A stretch of 22,008 nucleotides of DNA from Azoarcus sp031555955 (GTDB lineage Bacteria > Pseudomonadota > Gammaproteobacteria > Burkholderiales > Rhodocyclaceae), in assembly GCA_031555955.1 (NCBI GenBank), contig JAVBTY010000114.1, positions 1 to 22,008 on the forward strand. Reading direction: 5' to 3'. The notes below the pieces were generated by a model. It ran no database searches. It saw only the letters and a list, made by a program, of their open reading frames with translations, and had not been told where the DNA came from. The translations under genes were made by a program, and so were the position numbers. This document shows, piece after piece, positions 16,758 through 22,008 of the stretch (its first letter is position 1; each line of letters opens with the position of its first letter).

Positions 16758-18527
16758 TCAGCCGCCGAAAAATATCCGCCCGCTGGCGTGGTCGCCAGCC
16801 GGGGAAAAGTAACAGAAATTCAGACTGCCTTTAGACGCATCGTGGATCAGCTCCAGGAATACGCTGCATTCCGGATGAATGATGTGCTGAAATTTCAGCG
16901 TCTGCATGCCCTGAAAAAAAGGCGGCAACCCGAAATGCAGACGGCCGTAGCGGATGGCCCAGTCGACCTGCGCCACGCCCGGCAGCACGGGGGCGCCGGG
17001 AAAGTGCCCCCTGAAATACAGCAGCTCCGCGGGAACGGCAAGCTCATACAGCACCCGGTGCGGCGTCTGCTCCAGCAGGCGCAGACGGGGTTCGCACGGC
17101 GTCGGATCTTCACCGCCTGGAGCGTCCTGCCGGAAGTCCTCCAGGGCATCTTCCCGGGCGGCGAGCAGGTGCGCCTGGGTCAGTTTTCCCTGGGCATCGA
17201 GCGGCATTCTCGTCAGATAACGCCACTGCCGGGGCCAGGCGACGGCCTCCACCGTACCGGCGAGGCTTTCGCGCAAACGGCGGTTAAGCAGCGCCTTCCC
17301 CCCTTCGGCCAGCAGCGCCTGCCCCCGCGCGGACGGAACAGCGAAGGCCATCAGCGTCTGCCGCCGGGCTGCGGCGGCATCGCGGACGATGACCCGGACT
17401 TCGCTCACCAGACCAGAAGCCAGCAGGGCGCGTTCGACGGCTTCGAGCGCGATGCGCTTTTCTTCGATCTTGACGATGCGGTCACTGCGCCCCCGCAGGA
17501 TAAAGCGCCGCTCATCGCAAGCATCCGCCTGGTCGGCGAGGCGCAGCCAGCCCTCATCGGCCAGATGCGGCGAACGCACCTCAAGCAGCCCTTCCGCTTC
17601 GGTAATGCGCCACGCCACGCCAGGCAGGGCTTCCCAGGGGGTGGGCGCATCGGACGACGTACACTGCCGCCAGGCAATGCCGCCCGTCTCGGAACTGCCA
17701 TAAACCTCAATGGGCGGCTGGCCCAGCAGGGCGCGGGCCGCCAGGGCCGCGTCGGCTGGCAGCGGCCCGCCCGAGGAAAAAACCGCCCTGAGCCAAGGGT
17801 GCGCCGTATGCCAGGGCAGATGGGACGGCAGCCGTTTCAGATGCGCGGGGCTCGTGAGCAGCACGCAATCACGCTCGGACAGCGCCTGCTGCAGCTGTTC
17901 TGGAAAATGCAGGCGTCCGCTCTGGAACACCCGGCCAGCCGCCAGCGGCCACAGCACTTTGAACAGAAATCCGTAAATATGCTGGTGCGACACCGTCGCG
18001 ATTATTTCCGCTTCGCCCAGGCGCGGGCCAAAAAAAGCCTCCAGCATGGCGACTTCGCTGCCCAGCTGCGCAAGGCGTTTCGGAATGGCCTGCGCAACGC
18101 CCGTGCTGCCCGACGTATGCACGACCAGTGCGGGGAAGTCTGCCGCGAGTGTTACCGGAGCAATATCGGCGGGAGCGGCATGATCCGCCTCTACAGGCTG
18201 CCATGCAGGCCATTGCGGCGGAAATTCGCCCAGAAAAACATCTACCCGATTCGCCAGGGCCTGGCAGCTTCCGGGCAGGGTGTCCGCGGCAAGCCATACC
18301 GTTTTCCCCGCCAGCCACGCCCCCAGCAGGGCTGCGGCGAAAACGGTGCTGTCTTCACTGTACAGGGCCGCATCGCGCCCCGGCAGGCGCAGGCACAAGG
18401 CACGCCACGCACGCACCTGCGGAAGAAAATCGCGCAGCAGAAGCGGCCCCGCCGGAGAGCGGCCCAGCAGCGCGCCGGACGGCCGCGCCGAAAGGGCGCG
18501 CCAGGGGTCGGTAAAGAAATCAGCCAT
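16758..18527 (-). CDS. apeH-apeI: Aryl-ACP/CoA ligase fused to hotdog dehydratase (ApeH-ApeI fusion)
   Basis: A 589-residue two-domain protein. Residues 1-455 are an ANL adenylating enzyme: A3 loop HTSGSTG (137-143), A5 YGSSETG (276-282), hinge FILRGRSDRIVKIEEKRI (342-359) and the A10 lysine in PLDAQGKLT (Lys448). Residues about 480-589 are a single hotdog domain with YFRGHFPGAPVLPGV, catalytic-type His508, and Asp522 on the following helix. The ligase would load an aryl acid on ApeE/ApeF; the C-terminal domain would dehydrate 3-hydroxyacyl-ACPs. As I recall, in E. coli-type clusters these are two genes, apeH and apeI. No stop or frameshift lies between the domains; the linker (about 455-480) is acidic and Pro/Gly-rich. 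ATG at 18527 overlaps apeG by 8 nt. Confidence 0.9.
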   Translation of the reverse strand: MADFFTDPWRALSARPSGALLGRSPAGPLLLRDFLPQVRAWRALCLRLPGRDAALYSEDSTVFAAALLGAWLAGKTVWLAADTLPGSCQALANRVDVFLGEFPPQWPAWQPVEADHAAPADIAPVTLAADFPALVVHTSGSTGVAQAIPKRLAQLGSEVAMLEAFFGPRLGEAEIIATVSHQHIYGFLFKVLWPLAAGRVFQSGRLHFPEQLQQALSERDCVLLTSPAHLKRLPSHLPWHTAHPWLRAVFSSGGPLPADAALAARALLGQPPIEVYGSSETGGIAWRQCTSSDAPTPWEALPGVAWRITEAEGLLEVRSPHLADEGWLRLADQADACDERRFILRGRSDRIVKIEEKRIALEAVERALLASGLVSEVRVIVRDAAAARRQTLMAFAVPSARGQALLAEGGKALLNRRLRESLAGTVEAVAWPRQWRYLTRMPLDAQGKLTQAHLLAAREDALEDFRQDAPGGEDPTPCEPRLRLLEQTPHRVLYELAVPAELLYFRGHFPGAPVLPGVAQVDWAIRYGRLHFGLPPFFQGMQTLKFQHIIHPECSVFLELIHDASKGSLNFCYFSPAGDHASGRIFFGG

Positions 18528-19074
18528 GGTGCAGCCGCCTGAAACGGAGACGGACCAGGTATTCGCCGCCGAACAGTATTCCCATCAGCACATAGGCGAT
18601 AACGCCGGTATAGAGCGACCAGACCGCCTGCGAGGCCCACCATGCCGTTGCGAACGCAATGCCGCCGTTGAGGACGAAAAATCCGCACCAGACCTGTGTC
18701 ACCCGCCGGGTGTAAGCGACCGCAGCCGGGGGAAAATCCGGTTCGCGCAGACGCGCCAGACGTTCGACGACAGTGGGCGGCGCAATCAGGCTGTATGCGA
18801 AAACGCCGAGCAGCACAAGGCTGACCAGCACCGGATAAAGCTTGAGCGGCAGCAGCGCATTGCTCCACACCGCCACGCCCGCCAGAAGCAGTGCCCCTGC
18901 TATCGACCAGCGCGCCGCACGGCTGCGCGCGAAATCCGGCAGGCGCATGGCGGCGGCTACGGGCAGCAGCAGCGCAAGCCAGCGCGGCTCCAGCCTGTCA
19001 TGCCCCACCCAGACCAGCAGCGGATACAGCAGCGTCAGACCCAGCGCCAGAAGAGAAAGCAGCCGACGGTTTAT
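18520..19074 (-). CDS. apeG: Small polytopic membrane protein of APE clusters (ApeG, COG4648-like); start codon uncertain
   Basis: A hydrophobic protein with about five predicted membrane helices, the later ones WSIAGALLLAGVAVWSNALL, LYPVLVSLVLLGVFAYSLI, a WWASQAVWSLYTGVIAYVL segment and a short Arg-rich tail. The first usable conventional start, GTG at 19008, cuts off an in-frame hydrophobic helix (RRLLSLLALGLTLLYPLLVW) that the family would be expected to have. Upstream in frame there is no ATG, GTG or TTG close by, but an ATA codon at 19074-19072 sits 8 nt after GGGGAG. I list the long form; the short form is 18520-19008 (162 residues). Function unknown; it may help anchor the synthase or move the lipid product. 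Overlaps apeF and apeH by a few bases. Confidence 0.72.
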   Translation of the reverse strand: MNRRLLSLLALGLTLLYPLLVWVGHDRLEPRWLALLLPVAAAMRLPDFARSRAARWSIAGALLLAGVAVWSNALLPLKLYPVLVSLVLLGVFAYSLIAPPTVVERLARLREPDFPPAAVAYTRRVTQVWCGFFVLNGGIAFATAWWASQAVWSLYTGVIAYVLMGILFGGEYLVRLRFRRLHHG

Positions 19075-19343
19075 GCGCCATTCTCCCCGGGCATTGCGGT
19101 AATGGCCGCCACAATGTCGCCTATGGTGCGGATCGACTTGAAGACCTCGGGCTGCAGGCGTTTTCCGGTCAGCTCTTTCAGCTTCACAGCCAGATCAACA
19201 GCGTCGATGCTGTCGATATCCAGATCGGCATACAGGTTCGATTCCAGCGTCAGCGCCGAGGCATCGAGTTCGAACATTTCCGCCAGCAGCCCTGCTACCC
19301 ACTGGAACAGTTCATCCTGGCTCATGGCATTGAGATTGATCAT
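19071..19343 (-). CDS. apeF: Acyl carrier protein (ApeF)
   Basis: A 90-residue acyl carrier protein; the phosphopantetheine site is Ser45 in ADLDIDSIDAVDL, flanked by acidic helix II residues as usual. It carries the aryl starter or growing polyene on its 4'-phosphopantetheine arm. ATG at 19343 is preceded by AGGAG, which overlaps the apeE stop (TAGGAG), with a 9-bp gap. An internal ATG at codon 7 is less well placed. Its 3' end may overlap the apeG start. The letter F is by gene order relative to enterobacterial clusters; the two ACPs could be swapped in function. Confidence 0.9.
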   Translation of the reverse strand: MINLNAMSQDELFQWVAGLLAEMFELDASALTLESNLYADLDIDSIDAVDLAVKLKELTGKRLQPEVFKSIRTIGDIVAAITAMPGENGA

Positions 19344-19352
19344 CCGGATCTC

Positions 19353-19607
19353 CTATTTTTTCCGGTGCGTTTCAATCAGCGCCGCCAGCGCCCGCACAGA
19401 GGCGAAATGGCGGCGCGTATCCTCCGCATCGGCGGAAAGCGAAATGCCATAGCGTTTCTGCAGGGCGACGCCCAGTTCAAGCGCATCGATCGAATCGAGC
19501 CCGAGCCCCTCCACGAACAGGGGCGCAGCGCTATCGATATCGGCCGCGCTGATGTCCTCCAGCTGCAGCGCCTCGATGATGAGTTCCTTAACTTCCTGCT
19601 CAAGCAT
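19353..19607 (-). CDS. apeE: Acyl carrier protein (ApeE)
   Basis: An 84-residue acyl carrier protein with the modification site Ser39 in EGLGLDSIDALELGV. Helix I and the loop (MLEQEVKELIIEALQLEDISAADID) are typical of ACPs with strong acidic charge. It differs clearly from the neighbouring ApeF, so the two are not a recent duplication. ATG at 19607 overlaps the apeD stop by 8 nt. Two distinct ACPs in tandem are the norm for APE clusters and suggest separate roles in starter loading and chain extension, which is inference. Confidence 0.9.
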   Translation of the reverse strand: MLEQEVKELIIEALQLEDISAADIDSAAPLFVEGLGLDSIDALELGVALQKRYGISLSADAEDTRRHFASVRALAALIETHRKK

Positions 19608-20373
19608 GGCTGTAGTGTTCCTCTGAGTAGTATTGCTGCAGATATTCAGTCAGGTGCCGCGCGGCCAGGGTATCCGGCCGCCCTTCCCCCGTAAAGTCCT
19701 GAACCTGGATATCTTCTTTCACTTCAATATGAAACATGGCCATGGCGGCAGGCACCCGCCACCATGGATTTCCCTTAAAGAGCGTCGGGGGCGAACACCT
19801 GATGCGCACCGGCGTTATCGCACGCCCGGCGCGCACGGCAATGTTGGCCGCGCCGCGTTTAAGGCGGACCGCACCGCCGGGGAGCGTGCGCGTCCCCTCC
19901 GGGAACACGATCAGGTTTTCTCCCGCTTCCAGCGCACGGGCGCACGCGGCAACCAGTTCCGGCCCCTCTTCGTTGCCGATATACCCCGCCGCCCTGACCG
20001 GGCCGCGTGTAAAGGGGTTATTCCGCAGGCCGTGCCTGACGATGCAGTTGGCGTTTCTGGTAAAAGCCATCAGAAAAACAGTGTCTATCAGGGTCGGATG
20101 GTTGGACAGGATGAGCAGGCCATTACGGTCGAGCCGCTCAAGCCCGGTGATGCGATAACGCAGCACTCCCAGAAATACCATCATGGCAATAAAAAACCGG
20201 AATGAAAGCCGCACGACCGCGCGCGCGGCCCGGGTTCGTCGCCCGCGGTTCCATACCAGAAGCTGCAGCAGTGGAAACACGAGAACCCGCAATACCACTC
20301 CGCCGGTTCCAAAAACGGCAAAACTCAAGCCGGTGGCGAACATGCGCCAGTAACGCCCCGCCCTGTCAGGCAT
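19600..20373 (-). CDS. apeD: 1-acylglycerol-phosphate-type acyltransferase (ApeD)
   Basis: A 257-residue PlsC-like acyltransferase. A membrane segment near 15-41 and a second one near 57-71 precede the acyltransferase motif I NHPTLID (91-97, HX4D), and motif III FPEGTRT (157-163) is present, followed by the hydrophobic region IAVRAGRAITPVRIRC that holds motif IV. It probably esterifies the polyene, or a fatty acid, to the lipid anchor in the inner membrane. ATG at 20373 gives an 8-nt overlap with apeC and begins with the membrane segment; an upstream in-frame start at 20409 is inside apeC and was not used. Confidence 0.88.
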   Translation of the reverse strand: MPDRAGRYWRMFATGLSFAVFGTGGVVLRVLVFPLLQLLVWNRGRRTRAARAVVRLSFRFFIAMMVFLGVLRYRITGLERLDRNGLLILSNHPTLIDTVFLMAFTRNANCIVRHGLRNNPFTRGPVRAAGYIGNEEGPELVAACARALEAGENLIVFPEGTRTLPGGAVRLKRGAANIAVRAGRAITPVRIRCSPPTLFKGNPWWRVPAAMAMFHIEVKEDIQVQDFTGEGRPDTLAARHLTEYLQQYYSEEHYSHA

Positions 20374-21103
20374 AGCGACGCCAGCGCCAGCAGCGGGAAC
20401 CCGCCACATGGTCGAAAGACGCGTGCCGCCCCAGCTGGAAATGCAGTATCCGCAAACCAGCAGGCTGCGTATCCGCGGCGGCGAAGGGCTCCCCGTCGCA
20501 GGCGTTCCAGCCCAGGCGGATCACATCCTGCCCATCCGCTGGCGTCATCAGCCAGGCCCATGCGTAGGGCTGCTCGGCGCAGTCTTCAAAATCCGTCAAA
20601 ACATCGGGAAGCGGGCAATCGTAGACCACCAGCAAAACCTGCGGCGCGCCCTCCGCCAGCAACCCGCAGGCTTCGATAACACCCTGTTCCACCGTGCAGC
20701 CGCCAGCCGCCAGGGCGATATGCTGGGTATTGTCGCCGCGGGCGATTGAAAAAAGGCCCGCGCTGGCGTTATGGACGGCCAGCCCGAAACTGGTTGGGGA
20801 GATTGCCTCCCCCAGGGCGAGGTCCGACAGCAGATCGACCGCGCGCGCGACCTCGCCATGCCGGGAACAGAACAGCGTGGGAACGTCGCGCCGCTCCCCC
20901 AGACATTCATGGGCGACTTCCAGCGCCATCCTGCTGGCGAAACCGGCGCGGCGGCGCAGCATCGGCGGCATCCAGCTCACGGCTGGCGCAGCCCCCGCGG
21001 AAATGGCGAAAGGCGCATCCGCCCATTGCCGCCAGGCTGCGGCCGTCGTCACGGCAGGAGCCCATGCTGCCTGGCCAGCAATCGAAAAACAGACCTCATT
21101 CAC
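20366..21103 (-). CDS. apeC: Short KS-like chain-length-factor protein (ApeC)
   Basis: A 245-residue protein of the short beta-ketoacyl-synthase-like family, about 60% of the length of a full KS. It matches the N-terminal thiolase half: LFCSRHGEVARAVDLL, SPTSFGLAVHNASAGLFSIA (the KS active-site strand region, but with Asn-Ala-Ser instead of the nucleophile Cys) and HIALAAGGCTVEQGVIEA. The two catalytic histidines of the C-terminal half are absent. In characterised APE systems ApeC is the chain-length-factor partner of ApeO, and the same is inferred here. Start is GTG at 21103 or the adjacent GTG at 21106; an extension to 21241 would add unconserved sequence and cross the putative promoter. 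First gene of the operon. Confidence 0.87.
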   Translation of the reverse strand: MNEVCFSIAGQAAWAPAVTTAAAWRQWADAPFAISAGAAPAVSWMPPMLRRRAGFASRMALEVAHECLGERRDVPTLFCSRHGEVARAVDLLSDLALGEAISPTSFGLAVHNASAGLFSIARGDNTQHIALAAGGCTVEQGVIEACGLLAEGAPQVLLVVYDCPLPDVLTDFEDCAEQPYAWAWLMTPADGQDVIRLGWNACDGEPFAAADTQPAGLRILHFQLGRHASFDHVAGSRCWRWRRYA

Positions 21104-21125
21104 CACGCACGTTCCCGGCAAAAAC

Positions 21126-21150
21126 CCTGAAATCCTATTTAAATCAGGAT
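21126..21150. promoter_or_regulatory. Overlapping inverted repeats in the APE leader (possible operator)
   Basis: On the plus strand the sequence ATCCTATTTAAATCAGGAT (21132-21150) pairs ATCCT with AGGAT around a perfect ATTTAAAT palindrome. A second, offset pair, CCTGA (21126-21130) and TCAGG (21144-21148), shares the same centre region. The dyads sit just downstream of the candidate transcription start, so they could be a repressor site or a leader hairpin. No regulator gene is present in the operon. Confidence 0.4.
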
Positions 21151-21164
21151 GTAAAGCCGGGCAT

Positions 21165-21173
21165 TTTATAACA
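21165..21173 (-). promoter_or_regulatory. Candidate APE operon promoter (extended -10)
   Basis: The minus strand has TGT followed by TATAAA (21173-21165), an extended -10 arrangement, about 60 nt before the apeC start. No convincing -35 hexamer lies 16-18 nt further up, which an extended -10 can tolerate. It lies in the only sizeable non-coding gap upstream of the operon. Transcription would start near 21158 and give a leader of roughly 55 nt. Confidence 0.45.
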
Positions 21174-21429
21174 GTTTTGCACAGTACAGACGCCCCCCAG
21201 ACAGCCGCACAAAGCTCGCCCGGCACCATGAATTCAAGCACGCCGTCCAGCCGTGACGAGTCAAGGGGCCTTGATTCTCCATTTATATGAGGCGGGGGCG
21301 AGACGAATGAGATTAAAAACGGCGTGTTTCAGAACGGCGAGAATATGGGCAGCATCACCGGTGCGAATCCGGCCTGTCCACGACGCCCGGCTACCCATAC
21401 CTGCAACTGCGCCAGCGCCACCCGCAGAT

Positions 21430-22008
21430 TCACCCCTTCACGCACACCACCTGCCGCAAGGTGTGCGCCACCTCGACCAGCTCGCGCTGCGCGTGCATCA
21501 CCGCGTCGATATCCTTGTACGCCATCGGGATCTCATCGATCACCTCGGCATCCTTGCGGCATTCGACGTGGGCCGTGGCGCGCACCTGATCTTCCACGGT
21601 GAAGCGGCGCCGGGCCTCGTTGCGGCTCATCACGCGGCCGGCGCCGTGGCTGCACGAACAGAACGCCTCCTCGTTGCCGAGGCCGCGCACGATGTAGCTC
21701 TTCGCCCCCATCGAACCGGGGATGATGCCCAGCTCACCCTTGCGCGCCGACACCGCGCCCTTGCGCGTCACCAGCACCTCCTCGCCGAAATGCGTCTCGC
21801 GCTGCACGTAGTTGTGGTGGCAGTTCACCGCCTCCACGCCGGCCTCGAACGGGCGCGCGAGCACCGTGCGGGCGGCGGCGATCACGTTTTCCATCATCAC
21901 CGCGCGGTTGCGCCGCGCAAAGTCCTGCGCCCAGCCCACGGCCTCGACGTAATCGTCGAAATGCTCGCTGCCTTCCTCGAAGTAAGCCAGATCGCGGTCG
22001 GGCAGGTT
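21430..22008 (-). CDS. rtcB: RNA-splicing ligase RtcB, C-terminal part (runs off right edge)
   Basis: tRNA-splicing/repair ligase joining 2',3'-cyclic phosphate (3'-phosphate) ends to 5'-OH with GTP. The last 192 residues are in the window; the N-terminal part is outside. Key features are NCHHNYVQ (metal-binding histidines), ELGIIPGSMGAKSYIVRG, and SHGAGRVMSRNEA, whose histidine is the guanylylated nucleophile. The C-terminus DIDAVMHAQRELVEVAHTL...CVKG is typical. Open from the window edge through to the stop at 21430, with no frameshift. It lies on the same strand, upstream of the APE operon but separated by a 326-bp gap that holds the operon's own candidate promoter. Confidence 0.95.
   Translation of the reverse strand, partial: NLPDRDLAYFEEGSEHFDDYVEAVGWAQDFARRNRAVMMENVIAAARTVLARPFEAGVEAVNCHHNYVQRETHFGEEVLVTRKGAVSARKGELGIIPGSMGAKSYIVRGLGNEEAFCSCSHGAGRVMSRNEARRRFTVEDQVRATAHVECRKDAEVIDEIPMAYKDIDAVMHAQRELVEVAHTLRQVVCVKG

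Larger units (their letters stand above)
21104..21429. other. Intergenic region between rtcB and apeC
   Basis: About 326 bp with no convincing gene. It is AT-richer than its surroundings near 21121-21180 and around 21280-21320. It contains the candidate promoter and dyads listed separately. No clear terminator hairpin with a T-run was found for rtcB, and short open frames here lack family resemblance or a good ribosome-binding site. Confidence 0.7.

Noticed and set aside
16788..18542. Long plus-strand open frame of 584 codons opposite the ligase-dehydratase gene
   Set aside because: Shadow of a gene with intact ANL and hotdog motifs; composition-biased translation without family resemblance.
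3630..21103. Xanthomonadin or flexirubin cluster
   Set aside because: Close relatives in chemistry, but the gene order apeC to apeR, the DUF3261 lipoprotein and the ApeG-type membrane protein fit the APE layout better. Flexirubin loci also carry dialkylresorcinol genes, which are absent.
21320..21429. Remnant gene in the rtcB-apeC spacer (a short plus-frame peptide with GYPYLQLRQR)
   Set aside because: Too short, no ribosome-binding site and no family I can name; could be chance.

Overview
The window is GC-rich and carries no recognisable phage, insertion sequence, CRISPR, rRNA or tRNA. The flanking genes (aconitase B, aconitase A, RNA ligase RtcB) and the gene style suggest a Gram-negative proteobacterium, most likely a betaproteobacterium. 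Lipobox, LolA-like and outer-membrane-directed export proteins confirm a two-membrane cell. The assignment below phylum level is inference only.

Layout. Positions 1-573 (minus) hold the N-terminal part of acnB, diverging from a complete acnA (838-3543, plus). Their shared 264-bp spacer holds a small inverted repeat beside a possible acnB promoter. From about 21100 down to 3630 on the minus strand there is one uninterrupted, tightly packed operon of 20 genes, almost all overlapping by 4-17 nt or separated by a few bases. It is a complete aryl polyene (APE) biosynthesis and export cluster. In transcription order it encodes: a short KS-like chain-length factor (apeC), a lysophospholipid-type acyltransferase (apeD), two acyl carrier proteins (apeE, apeF), a small membrane protein (apeG), an aryl-ACP ligase fused to a hotdog dehydratase (apeH-apeI), a methyltransferase, a family 2 glycosyltransferase, a LpxL/HtrB-type acyltransferase, a MIO-type aromatic ammonia-lyase, a thioesterase (apeK), a LolA-like carrier (apeL), an MMPL exporter (apeM), a DUF3261 lipoprotein (apeN), a ketosynthase (apeO), a second dehydratase (apeP), a ketoreductase (apeQ), a second ketosynthase (apeR), a small periplasmic protein and a 4'-phosphopantetheinyl transferase. 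A putative promoter with an adjoining dyad lies at 21126-21173, and a weak terminator follows the last gene. At the right edge (21430-22008, minus) is the C-terminal part of rtcB.

How the genes work together (family knowledge plus inference). The phosphopantetheinyl transferase activates ApeE/ApeF. The ammonia-lyase probably supplies an aryl-acrylate starter from an aromatic amino acid. The ligase half of ApeH-I loads an aryl acid on an ACP. ApeO/ApeC and ApeR condense malonyl units, ApeQ reduces, and ApeI/ApeP dehydrate without enoyl reduction, so a conjugated polyene grows. The methyltransferase tailors the aryl head. The acyltransferases and glycosyltransferase attach the pigment to a lipid anchor, and ApeL/M/N move it to the outer membrane. 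The features that stand out against the best-known enterobacterial clusters are the ammonia-lyase with an unusual selectivity dyad, the ApeH-ApeI fusion, the separate glycosyltransferase and acyltransferase, the complementary active sites of the two dehydratase domains, and a likely non-standard start codon for apeG.
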